From: JARRPM01 sp963792815
GTDB lineage: Bacteria > Pseudomonadota > Gammaproteobacteria > Pseudomonadales > Halieaceae
DNA length: 64,000 bases
Reading direction: 5' to 3'
Assembly (NCBI GenBank): GCA_963792815.1
Contig: CAWBXR010000004.1
Coordinates: forward strand, 310,001 to 374,000
This document shows, piece after piece, positions 53,694 through 62,080 of this stretch. The position numbers were made by a program, and so were the translations under genes. The notes beneath the pieces were generated by a model. The model did no database searches, was not told the origin of the DNA, and saw nothing but the letters and a program-made list of their open reading frames with translations. Within the stretch, counting starts at the first letter, position 1. Every line of letters begins with the position of its first letter.

Positions 53694-54707
53694 GTGAGTG
53701 GAAAGGAAAAAGATGTGCCGGCCAAGGCTGGCGCCGAGCGTGAATTTGAGCTTGAAGCGACGGCCAGTGAGGGTACTACAGCTACAGGCTCCGCTTCGAG
53801 TGATGCCCAGACGTCGGGTGCTGCGTCCCCAAAAGCCAACCCTCTGCACCACCTGGCCGAAATGCGCCGGGATCCCGACGCGATTCGTGAGTTATTTCTC
53901 ACCGGGAAATATCCCTACAAAACCAGGATGTCCAACAAGGAGTACGAGGCCAAAAAGATGGAGCTGCAGGTCGAGTTGCTGAAAGTGCAGCGCTGGGCGA
54001 AAGAGACCGGGCAGAAGATTGTTATTCTTTTTGAAGGTCGCGACGCCGCAGGTAAAGGGGGCACCATCAAGCGCTTCACAGAGCATCTTAACCCTCGCGC
54101 CGCACGCGTGGTGGCCCTGGAAAAGCCATCAGAAAGAGAGAGTGGTGAGTGGTATTTCCAACGCTATGTGCAACACCTACCCACCGAGGGGGAAATCGTA
54201 CTGTTCGACAGGTCCTGGTACAACCGGGCCGGGGTTGAGCGCGTCATGGAATTCTGCACGCCGGAAGATTATCTGGAGTTCATGCGCCAGACCCCCGAGC
54301 TCGAGCGGATGTTGGTGCGCAGCGGCATCAAATTATTCAAATACTGGTTTTCTGTTACCCAGAACGAGCAGCTTACCCGCTTCAAAAGCCGTAAGAGCGA
54401 TCCGTTGAAGCAATGGAAACTCTCTCCGATAGACCGCGCATCCCTGGACAAATGGGATGAGTACACTGAGGCCAAGGAGGCGATGTTTTTCTATACTGAT
54501 ACCGCTGATGCCCCGTGGACTATTGTTAAGTCCTCGGATAAAAAACGTGCCAGGCTTTCGTGTATGCAGCACTTCCTGCATAACCTTAACTACACCAACA
54601 AGGATCTGCGCCTGGCAGGCCCTCCCGACCCACTGATTGTTGGCCAGAGCCAGCACGTGATCGGCAGATCAAAGCATATTCTGGGCCCGTCTCTGGACAG
54701 TTGGTAA
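53694..54707 (+). CDS. ppk2: Polyphosphate kinase 2 (PPK2)
   Basis: 337 residues from a GTG start. Residues 1-50 are a low-complexity Ala/Ser/Thr tail typical of some PPK2. Walker A FEGRDAAGKGGTIKRF (~residue 115), lid-module ERESGEWYFQRY and Walker B FDRSWYNRAGVE are diagnostic. It catalyses phosphate transfer between polyphosphate and nucleotides (making GTP/ATP from polyP). The C-terminus IGRSKHILGPSL matches the family. Confidence 0.95.
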   Translation: MSGKEKDVPAKAGAEREFELEATASEGTTATGSASSDAQTSGAASPKANPLHHLAEMRRDPDAIRELFLTGKYPYKTRMSNKEYEAKKMELQVELLKVQRWAKETGQKIVILFEGRDAAGKGGTIKRFTEHLNPRAARVVALEKPSERESGEWYFQRYVQHLPTEGEIVLFDRSWYNRAGVERVMEFCTPEDYLEFMRQTPELERMLVRSGIKLFKYWFSVTQNEQLTRFKSRKSDPLKQWKLSPIDRASLDKWDEYTEAKEAMFFYTDTADAPWTIVKSSDKKRARLSCMQHFLHNLNYTNKDLRLAGPPDPLIVGQSQHVIGRSKHILGPSLDSW

Positions 54708-54727
54708 CGCCGCAGCGGAGCGGGGCG

Positions 54728-54850
54728 CTAGCCGCACTTATACACCCGGAAGCTTTGCGAGCCACCCTCGGCCGGCCCCTCGACCACGATCGTATCGCCT
54801 CCCATGCTGGCCGCTTTGTTGCGCGCCAGGTCCAGAAGGAACGCATCTTC
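54728..54850 (-). pseudogene. C-terminal fragment of a small DUF4156/RcsF-like lipoprotein
   Basis: The minus-strand frame reads EDAFLLDLARNKAASMGGDT followed by IVVEGPAEGG and ends SFRVYKCG with a stop at 54728-54730. NKAA-x-x-GG-D/N-x-V and Y-x-C at the end is the pattern of DUF4156 and RcsF-like lipoproteins. There is no N-terminal signal sequence in frame; the homologous part is lost or shifted. The neighbouring 54850-54955 reads as nothing I can identify. Confidence 0.35.
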
Positions 54851-54954
54851 TACTGATAGGTAATTTTGCCGTCGAAGACCAACCTGACCCGCTTTTTGTC
54901 CTTAGACCGCACACTCAATCCCGGGTATCAGTGGGGAGTTACAAATTCAACTTT

Positions 54955-55009
54955 CAAGAGCAGGACGAAAAGGGCGTGGGTGGTTGACGTAAAGGACTCT
55001 GACCCCCTA
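54955..55009 (+). repeat. ~50-bp dispersed repeat unit, copy 3
   Basis: CAAGAGCAGGACGAAAAGGGCG then GGGTGGTTGACGTAAAG and GACTCTGACCCCCTA. It keeps the ~50-base plan of the 42.7 and 45.6 kb copies, ending in the CTCTGACCCCC motif. Confidence 0.8.
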
Positions 55010-55148
55010 TTTTGATAGTGTCGCGCGAATCAATCCGTCTCCGGTATATAAAATTCGGAGCCGTAGATCAGGATGAGAAGCGCGTTGATGTATTGCAGGC
55101 AGGGATGGACCTGCTGCCAAACGGTTCTTCTAACGTATCTGCGGCGTC

Positions 55149-55898
55149 ATGGCGGAGAACCCGGGAAGATTCTCACGGACAAGATACGCAGCGGGCCTTT
55201 TCAGTCGCCTCTTTCACAAAACGGAGGGAGCTACATTGGTTAATCGATTCATGCCATTTCTCGGTCAGATTTCCGTCAAGGAACCACTGATGTGGATGAC
55301 GGACACCGAGACGGGAGACATCATTGACATGACACCGGCCACCGCTGTAGCGGAAGGGCGGCAGTCGCACGGATTTGGTAACAACCTGCGTACACTCTCA
55401 AGCGATTGTCACCTGGAAGCCTCGCGCAGAGTGAGCGCCACGGGGGAATCATGTAGCCAGCTCGAATGGATTAAATACGATGGTTCCTGGCACAAGATCG
55501 CCTGGTTCAAAAGCCACGCGGGGGGCAGTCGGGTACTGGAAATCTGTCACGATATTACGCACCTAGACCCTCGTTCCGAGTGGTTGGCCCGTATCAATCT
55601 GGAGAGCCAGCGACTCGAGTTGGAGAGCGGAGAATCCGTCTCATTCGAAGAGTTCGTGGTGCTGCACATGCTCCTCAAGGGCTACAGGCACAGTCGTATC
55701 GCCAGAACTCTTAATATCTCGACTAAAACGGTGGAATATCGGATATCAAGACTGAAGAACGCCCTGGCGGCGGAGACCACCGAGGAAATGATGGAGCAGG
55801 TATCATCCTCAGGTCTGATCTACCTGGCGTTGATTCCCATTGATCTGGCAGATCCTGCCAAAACTGAACTTGAGTTGTACAAAAAGGTCAACGGCTAG
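55149..55898 (+). CDS. LuxR-type HTH transcriptional regulator
   Basis: Up to 249 residues; a TTG at 55236 (MVNRFMPF) has a GAGGGAG site 5 bases before it and may be the true start, making ~220 residues. The C-terminal region has a LuxR HTH: EEFVVLHMLLKGYRHSRIARTLNISTKTVEYRISRLKNAL split across its two helices (GYRHSRIARTLNI and TKTVEYRISR). The ~150 residues before it have no recognised autoinducer or receiver motif, so the signal is unknown. Orphan gene with no obvious target neighbour. Confidence 0.75.
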   Translation: MAENPGRFSRTRYAAGLFSRLFHKTEGATLVNRFMPFLGQISVKEPLMWMTDTETGDIIDMTPATAVAEGRQSHGFGNNLRTLSSDCHLEASRRVSATGESCSQLEWIKYDGSWHKIAWFKSHAGGSRVLEICHDITHLDPRSEWLARINLESQRLELESGESVSFEEFVVLHMLLKGYRHSRIARTLNISTKTVEYRISRLKNALAAETTEEMMEQVSSSGLIYLALIPIDLADPAKTELELYKKVNG

Positions 55899-56267
55899 GT
55901 ATTTCCCTAGTGCCATGACATCGCAGGTTACCTATTCTGTGTCGGCAGGGAGGCACCTGCATGGATGCAGCAGGGGCAAGGATAGCCCCTTTCCATGTCT
56001 TGCCACGTTAAGTTTCCGAAGTTGTTGGAATCAGAGAATGAATGCCTGTTAGCGCCACCGATACCACTCCAGATATCATTTTGTATGTCGTCTGGCTCTA
56101 CTATCCCTTCAACCGCCGCCCGCGCCATTTCTGCCTGAGACAGCAACCGCAGGCGCTGCCTGTTGGGTCTATTGACAACCCGGTAGATCGGGCAGACACT
56201 TCGCCGGTCGGGGGCCCGATACTTTGTCAGCCAGACAAAACCGGCGCCCCTTAGTGAGGGCAGGCAA
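55899..56267. other. 369-base space, no gene recognised
   Basis: A long minus-strand frame spans 55928-56479 but overlaps the lipoprotein gene at 56268 and has no homology I recognise, so I treat it as a shadow. No repeat motif or hairpin is evident beyond short GC stretches. Confidence 0.4.
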
Positions 56268-56702
56268 ATGCGGCGTGCATCGCTGTGGGGCTTGTTGTTA
56301 GGTGCTGCTATCTTGAGCTCTTGCACCAGCGTGACCTTTACGGACCTTTCCATCCAGCAACTGCACGACAAGATCGCTGCGGGTGAAATTGTCAGACCCG
56401 GAGAAACGGCAACCATAGCCACCGTCGATGGAGAGCAGCACGAGATAAGGGTGTCAGCCGTCAGCGCGGACAGCGTCATCGGTAAAGTAGCTGCCAGTCA
56501 AGCAAGCGATGCAGATGGTTTTGAGCAGGACCAGCGCGTTACTTTCACTGATTTAACTATCCCAATCGATGACATCCTGTCGGTCGAAAAAGTGCAAGTT
56601 ACTAATCCCGCGGCCCAGGCCGCCATCGTTACCGGTTTTGGCGTGGGGTATATGTTTTTGCTGGCGCTTCCGGCCATCATTATTGGAGCCATTGCACTGT
56701 GA
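56268..56702 (+). CDS. Small lipoprotein with C-terminal membrane segment
   Basis: 144 residues. Lipobox AILSSC (Cys near residue 20). Residues ~38-100 have strand-rich character (GEIVRPGETATIATVDGEQH). The C-terminus is hydrophobic and glycine rich (GFGVGYMFLLALPAIIIGAIAL), a possible helix in the membrane. Not recognised. A second lipoprotein gene follows 16 bases later, so the pair is probably an operon. Confidence 0.65.
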   Translation: MRRASLWGLLLGAAILSSCTSVTFTDLSIQQLHDKIAAGEIVRPGETATIATVDGEQHEIRVSAVSADSVIGKVAASQASDADGFEQDQRVTFTDLTIPIDDILSVEKVQVTNPAAQAAIVTGFGVGYMFLLALPAIIIGAIAL

Positions 56703-56718
56703 TCAGGAGTTCTCAATC

Positions 56719-57939
56719 ATGACACTGCCTGACATGGTGTTTCCAGCGAAAAAGCGCCGGATACGTCACTGTGTGATACCCATTCTTTTGTTGCTGCTGG
56801 GTGGCTGCAGGATAGAAGTTGTGGTGCCGGCAGGCGGCACGGTGGTGACAGAATCAGGCAGGTATACTTGCCTTGCCGGTGCGCAGTGCACAATCGAAGT
56901 CAACGATCTGTTCTTCAATGAAACTTTTTTTGTCGAGCCTGAATCCGGGTTTACCTTCGGTGGCTGGCGAAAGAGTCCTCGGTTTCTCTGCGGCGGTAGC
57001 CTGTCGCCATGCAGTCTGGCCACTGCAGCTATGGAAGGGAACAGTTGGCTGGAAGATTTGCTTTCCTCCGAAGAAGTGTTTTATCTCGAGCCCATTTTTC
57101 ATCCCGGCAACTGGAGCGGCGAATACAGACTGAGGCCAGCATATGACAGCGCGACTCGCTGCGGTAGCAAGAAAATCATCTATCGTACGGGCAAGGCTTT
57201 CACTATCCAGGTCGCGCAAATTGACGGTCATATCAGTACAGATTTGATCACGGGTAATGAAGTCCCGGGAGCTGAACTGGTCAGCAAGGGCGCAGCCGTA
57301 TCACTTGCCGACCCCAGGCGATTTATCCAGAGAGCACTGTACTCGCACCCGAGCAAGGGCATGATCGAATACTATCTCGTGTTCGAAGCGAACGTGGTTT
57401 CAACGGTTGGATTCAGTGGTGATTATTTTGCCCAGTATGTCGAGCGCAATTCCGGTCAAGTCTGCTCTTCCAATGTTTACCTGTTTGCGGAGCGGCTGAC
57501 CGAGGGGCCAGGCGTACCGGACCTGACTGCCATACCGGACCGTAATGGAAGTTTTCATATAGAAATGCAAGAAAGCGATATTGTCTGCTCCGATGGCTCC
57601 AGGGGGTCAGCTCCCGGGGCTGCCACGGATATCCATATAAGCCAATCCGGAAACCTGATCACCTTCGACAACCCGGTTGAGGCGCTGGTGGAGGCAAGAA
57701 CCGGTACCCTGGGCCAGTACCGCCTCCCCGCCGCAGCGAGGTTGAATAGATCCGGTGCTTTCGTCGCCAACAGTTATGCCCGCATCACATATGACGAGAC
57801 CGTAGCCGAGTGGACCACGATCAATGGCAATCTCGCCAGGCACTCAATCAGCGGGACGATTCGGGTGGCAAATATTCCCAACGACCAGCTGGGCATTTGC
57901 ACCGAGACCCACGCTTTCTCGGGCTATCGATTCAACTGA
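56719..57939 (+). CDS. Lipoprotein of unknown family, ~406 aa
   Basis: Starts at the ATG of MTLPDMVF, with AGGAG 9 bases upstream. Lipobox LLLGGC near residue 30. The next ~80 residues have paired cysteines (GRYTCLAGAQC; LCGGSLSPC) as in bacterial Ig-like/InlB-type beta-repeat domains (ESGFTFGGW). The rest, ~300 residues, is beta-rich with more cysteine pairs (CGSKK; CSSN; CSDG; CTE). I do not recognise the family; a cell-surface protein is likely. It sits between two other lipoprotein genes. Confidence 0.7.
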   Translation: MTLPDMVFPAKKRRIRHCVIPILLLLLGGCRIEVVVPAGGTVVTESGRYTCLAGAQCTIEVNDLFFNETFFVEPESGFTFGGWRKSPRFLCGGSLSPCSLATAAMEGNSWLEDLLSSEEVFYLEPIFHPGNWSGEYRLRPAYDSATRCGSKKIIYRTGKAFTIQVAQIDGHISTDLITGNEVPGAELVSKGAAVSLADPRRFIQRALYSHPSKGMIEYYLVFEANVVSTVGFSGDYFAQYVERNSGQVCSSNVYLFAERLTEGPGVPDLTAIPDRNGSFHIEMQESDIVCSDGSRGSAPGAATDIHISQSGNLITFDNPVEALVEARTGTLGQYRLPAAARLNRSGAFVANSYARITYDETVAEWTTINGNLARHSISGTIRVANIPNDQLGICTETHAFSGYRFN

Positions 57940-58210
57940 CAAAAGATGCTTCTATCTTTGTCACTTTTGGTCGCTGTCAAGGGCACGGATGCCTGATTAA
58001 TACGCAAGGAAATCCGATCCGATTAATCTACTTCCAGTGGATTTTTACGGAGTAACGACTACTATCTTGCTCGCAGCGATCAACGAATTCGCCACAGTCA
58101 GCGCACCCGCGTATTCCATCGACTGCCTCGTAGAGCGATGCCAGGTCTTGCATCCGACAGTGCCGTGGCCACTGCCCCGATGCCGGCCGGCTCCGGAGGT
58201 GGATACTGTT

Positions 58211-59938
58211 ATGTTTTTTGAGACGCACCGTTTTTTTGCGGTGATCTTGTTCGGCGGCGCACTGGCTACGGTTTGTTTGGGCGGCTGCGATGGCTCGGGG
58301 TCCTCCTCCTCCGGGCAGGAGCCGGAGACGCCGGTGGCACCCTTAGACTTGTTGGTCTACAAACAGGATAGCTCGTCGCGGCTCTATAAGCTGGACTCCC
58401 TGGGCGGCTCGACATTGTTGTCAGAGGGCATGCTGAAGTCCGATTATGCGATCTCCCCTGACGGGCGGTACATCGCTTTTGCGGACAGTCTTGCGGACGG
58501 CCAGGCCGCACTCACCATCCTCAGTTCAACTGAAAATACCCCCGAGCAGGCGGGGCCCAACTACCCTGGTGAAGCAGACCTGTCGATCCAATGGCAGCCG
58601 GATTCGCAGGGAGTGGTTTACTCCGTGTACGACAGGTCTGGGTTCGTCTCATATCTGTATCGGGTGAGACTGGGCGAAACAGAACCGGTAGAGTTGATCG
58701 GCAGCAATGCGGGTGCTCGGGCGCGTCTGCAAGTCGAGCAGTCTAAAGACGGGAGTCGACTGGCTGTGCTGGCCGAGTATTATTCGTCCGCGTCCGATTT
58801 CTTGCCTGACTCGGCGGCCCTTTACCTGTTGGAGTCGTCGAACCCCGGGACCGTGAGATTGATTGGCACGGCAGAGGGAGACGCCAATTCTTTCAAGTTC
58901 GCCTGGTCTCCCTCCGGTAACGATCTGGTTTACCAGCGCCGTCTTCGCACGGACCCGGTGGCCCCCTCGATCCCTGATAACTACCCGGCAGGCGCGTTAA
59001 TGTTAATGGATGCGAGCGGTACAGGCCGCCTTATCCGGCAAGCCCGCGGCGACAGGGACTGGACCTACCTGGCCTGGTTGGACCCGACCCGTCTGTTGAT
59101 TCGCACGACAGACCTTGAGGTGATCGATACTGCAGGCAACCTGGTGACGAGTCATACCATCACGGGCAACAGCGAGATGGTGATTTCGCCGGACCACAGG
59201 CGCCTGGCTTTTCTCGACAGGGGCGTCGACGATGGTCACCCTGCGGTGTATATGCTGGAACTGGAGTCTGGCGAGTACCGGGAGTTGGGGCCTGCGAGCA
59301 GCGACTTTCTCATTGGCGGCGCCTTTGAAGACTCTAAACTGCGCTGGTCGCCACATGGTTCATACCTGGCATGGAACGTGAAGCCGAGTCCTTTTGGCCC
59401 CGACTGGCAGACTCTGGTGGGCGGGTTGTACGTCTACGATGTTGGTAGCACCGCGACGCAGCTTGTAAGTGAAAATCTGGCCCTGCACAACCAGCATTAC
59501 CTCTCTGACGGGCTCTTCGCCTGGTTGCCTGAAGGGCACACCCTTGACTATGTGGTCCGCCGGGAGGCGGGATATGCGCTTGCAGTGGTGGATATCGCAT
59601 CAGGTGACACGAGAGTGGTGGGAGAGCTGCCGTCGGTAAGCTGTGGTGTGCAGCGAGCATGGCGTGACCGGGCGCAGATACTCTGGAATGACTGCGGTGA
59701 TGGCGTCTATCTCTCCTACTCGAAACAGAACGGATCCTTTACCGCATCCCGGGTTGCTGACTGGGACGTCTGGCGAATGGTGACGACAGCTGATCGGGAA
59801 TTTGTCATTATGCAAGCGGTGGATGATATGAGCTCCCTTTGGGGTGCGCCCTGGCAGGTTTTTGATTTCGACCAGGATGGTCTGCAGGAGCTGGCGGGTA
59901 CGGGCGGTACTATCTGCTGCGGTACAGTGCTGCGGTGA
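58211..59938 (+). CDS. TolB-like beta-propeller lipoprotein
   Basis: 575 residues from the ATG at 58211. Lipobox LGGC (~residue 27) then a Ser/Gly linker (DGSGSSSSGQ). Repeated blades have the pattern of the TolB/WD40-like propeller: YAISPDGRYIAFADS, IQWQPDSQGVVYSVY, FAWSPSGNDLVYQRR, MVISPDHRRLAFLDR, LRWSPHGSYLAWNV. About 6-7 blades are visible. A scaffold or substrate-binding function at the outer membrane is likely. The space of 350 bases after it holds a repeat copy and no gene. Confidence 0.85.
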   Translation: MFFETHRFFAVILFGGALATVCLGGCDGSGSSSSGQEPETPVAPLDLLVYKQDSSSRLYKLDSLGGSTLLSEGMLKSDYAISPDGRYIAFADSLADGQAALTILSSTENTPEQAGPNYPGEADLSIQWQPDSQGVVYSVYDRSGFVSYLYRVRLGETEPVELIGSNAGARARLQVEQSKDGSRLAVLAEYYSSASDFLPDSAALYLLESSNPGTVRLIGTAEGDANSFKFAWSPSGNDLVYQRRLRTDPVAPSIPDNYPAGALMLMDASGTGRLIRQARGDRDWTYLAWLDPTRLLIRTTDLEVIDTAGNLVTSHTITGNSEMVISPDHRRLAFLDRGVDDGHPAVYMLELESGEYRELGPASSDFLIGGAFEDSKLRWSPHGSYLAWNVKPSPFGPDWQTLVGGLYVYDVGSTATQLVSENLALHNQHYLSDGLFAWLPEGHTLDYVVRREAGYALAVVDIASGDTRVVGELPSVSCGVQRAWRDRAQILWNDCGDGVYLSYSKQNGSFTASRVADWDVWRMVTTADREFVIMQAVDDMSSLWGAPWQVFDFDQDGLQELAGTGGTICCGTVLR

Positions 59939-60288
59939 TGCACACTGGGTATCAATTTGACTAAACACCGACCAATAAAACGATCATTAGCAGTGCCACT
60001 ATGGATGCTGATAGAAGACCCGTGTCGCCTATTGTTCGGCCTATCTCGACACTTTTTAAGCGCACGATTTTCAGATCGTCATATTCAATGCAATAGGGGG
60101 TCACAATAGGGGGTCAGAGTCCTTTTTTATGAAATTCCGCTCCGAGGAGCTTAAGGTGGCGCGAGGAACGAATACTGCGCAATCATTAAAAGGAGAGCCA
60201 ACGAGTGTGGGCGGTTGGTGTGTAATCCTACCTTTGCGCCCCCTGCGATTTGAGGTAGGCGCGGTGATAATGTTGTTTCGGGATAGAC
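59939..60288. repeat. Space with GGGGTCAC and GGGGTCAGAGT repeats (60094-60122) and partial ~50-bp unit
   Basis: No gene is recognised. AATAGGGGGTCACAATAGGG is a tandem of the motif in its diverged and exact forms, ending CAGAGTCC at 60122. Downstream, AGTGTGGGCGGTTGGTGTGT at 60204-60223 resembles the middle of the ~50-bp unit. Placed before the alpha/beta hydrolase gene. Confidence 0.65.
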
Positions 60289-61254
60289 ATGTCGTCCACT
60301 AAGCGATACGCAATCCACCAGGACTTTGAAAAAATTCCAGTGATGAACTTTCGCTTCAACTCACTGGTGATTGGTCTTTTGAACCTGCTGCTCCGGGTGA
60401 CGCGTGTGTTCCGCAAACGCTCCGACGCAGTCACGGTTGCGCGCCACAGGATAGTGGGGCAGGGTGGCCATCGGTTTGAGGCCAGGGTATTCACCCCGAA
60501 ATCGGTCACTGCAGAGGCTCCGGCGCTTATCTACTATCACGGCGGGGCTTTCGCGATGACCTTCGCCAGTCTGCACCTGGAGAAAGCAGCGCGCTATGCC
60601 GAGGCAACCGGCTGCGTGACGATTTTTGTGTGCTACCGGCTGGCCATGAAGCATCCTTTTCCCCATGGTTTCAACGACGCTTACGCGGCGCTGAAGTGGA
60701 CTGTGGGCAACGCAACGGAGCTGGGGGTTGATGCAGACCGCATCGCCGTTGGCGGGGATAGTGCGGGGGGAGCGCTGGCGGCAGGCGTAGCCCAGCGCGC
60801 CCGAGATGAAGGCCTGGTTAGTTTGTGCGGGCAAATGTTGATCTACCCGGTACTGGATAGTCGCTGCAATACAGCCTCTGCCACCGAGTTTGTTGATGTT
60901 CCCCTGTTTACCGCCGTATCGAACCGGCGAATGTGGGCCATGTACCTGCGCCATTACGCAGCGGGCGCCACACCACCCTATGCGGCTCCCGGCCTCGGTG
61001 ATGTGCGCAACCTGCCACCTGCCTATATCGAGACGGCGGAGTTCGATCCACTGCATGACGAAGGGCTTGATTACGCCCGGAAACTGGCTGCCGCAGGTAA
61101 CGCGCCTGCGCTGAACGAAACACGCGGGACTATTCATGGCTATGATGCTTCGGTGAAGAATGAGACTGCCGTTGCCTCCATGCAAAAGCGAATTGAATTT
61201 CTCAGATCGATTTTTGCCGATCGCGGATGCGAAGCACGGGCACACCAGGGATAA
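60289..61254 (+). CDS. Alpha/beta hydrolase, hormone-sensitive-lipase-like esterase
   Basis: 321 residues. HGG oxyanion motif in YYHGGAFAM (~residue 83), nucleophile GGDSAGGALAAG (~158), Asp in EFDPLHDEG and His in TIHGYDAS (~288), all in the HSL order. Hydrolyses short-chain acyl esters or a similar bond. It is followed 12 bases later by an SDR gene, suggesting a small pathway: ester hydrolysis then alcohol oxidation. Confidence 0.93.
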   Translation: MSSTKRYAIHQDFEKIPVMNFRFNSLVIGLLNLLLRVTRVFRKRSDAVTVARHRIVGQGGHRFEARVFTPKSVTAEAPALIYYHGGAFAMTFASLHLEKAARYAEATGCVTIFVCYRLAMKHPFPHGFNDAYAALKWTVGNATELGVDADRIAVGGDSAGGALAAGVAQRARDEGLVSLCGQMLIYPVLDSRCNTASATEFVDVPLFTAVSNRRMWAMYLRHYAAGATPPYAAPGLGDVRNLPPAYIETAEFDPLHDEGLDYARKLAAAGNAPALNETRGTIHGYDASVKNETAVASMQKRIEFLRSIFADRGCEARAHQG

Positions 61255-61266
61255 AGGAGCATCACG

Positions 61267-62058
61267 ATGACGGGTCGACTAAGCAACAAGGTAGCGCTGA
61301 TAACCGGGGCAGGCTCCGGTATCGGCTTTGCCTGCGCAAGGCGTTTTGCCGAAGAGGGCGCGGCCATTGTCGGGCTTGACCTGAAGGCCAGCGAGCAATG
61401 GCATGAGATTGAGTCGATTAGCGATAGGGCGCTATTTTTCGAGGGCGACGTAACCAGCCTGGAACGCCAGCAGGCCGTTGTGGCCTCAGCGATAGAGACG
61501 TTTGGTTCGCTGGATGTACTGGTCACGTCTGCCGGTATTGGCGATGCCGGCCCTGTGCATATGGTGGAGGAGGCTGCCTGGCGGCGGGTCATTGATATTA
61601 ATCTCAGTGGCACCTTCTTTTCCGCCAAGGCTGTGCTGCCACAGATGATGCAGCAGCGCAGTGGCAGTATCGTCACCATTGCCAGTTGCGAAGGTGTGGT
61701 TGCCACAGAGGGCGGCAGTTCCTATAACGCCTCGAAGGCGGGGGTGGTTAACCTGAGCAAGAACATTGCAATTGATTATGGCCGCATGGGCATCCGTTGT
61801 AACGCTCTTTGCCCGGGCTTCATCGAGACGCCCATGTTCGATCAGGTGCTGAATCAGGCGTTCATGGCCGATGTGAAGGCCGATATCAAGGCGCAGACCA
61901 AGCTGGGTCGTTTCGGCGAGGCAGTGGAGATGGCCAACGTAGCCCTGTTCCTTGCATCAGACGAAGCTTCCTTCGTCACCGGTCAGGCGATTGTTGCAGA
62001 CGGTGGTTATACTGCCGGGCATGGTCACGGCATTGTCGAGATGATGGGGCTGACCTGA
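61267..62058 (+). CDS. SDR-family oxidoreductase
   Basis: 263 residues. TGAGSGIGFA cofactor loop, LDLKAS (NAD-type acidic residue after strand 2), LVTSAGIG in place of NNAG, serine in IASCEG and catalytic YNASKAG. Terminal VTGQAIVADGGYTAG. Likely alcohol or diol dehydrogenase acting on the product of the upstream esterase. GGAG lies 9 bases before its ATG. Confidence 0.9.
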   Translation: MTGRLSNKVALITGAGSGIGFACARRFAEEGAAIVGLDLKASEQWHEIESISDRALFFEGDVTSLERQQAVVASAIETFGSLDVLVTSAGIGDAGPVHMVEEAAWRRVIDINLSGTFFSAKAVLPQMMQQRSGSIVTIASCEGVVATEGGSSYNASKAGVVNLSKNIAIDYGRMGIRCNALCPGFIETPMFDQVLNQAFMADVKADIKAQTKLGRFGEAVEMANVALFLASDEASFVTGQAIVADGGYTAGHGHGIVEMMGLT

Positions 62059-62080
62059 TTAACTCGCATAACTCCCACAC

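Noticed and set aside
55928..56479. 183-codon minus-strand frame
   Set aside because: Overlaps the start of a lipoprotein gene and shows no recognisable domain; kept as a blank region.
60361..61245. 294-codon minus-strand frame
   Set aside because: Opposite an alpha/beta hydrolase gene with a full catalytic triad.
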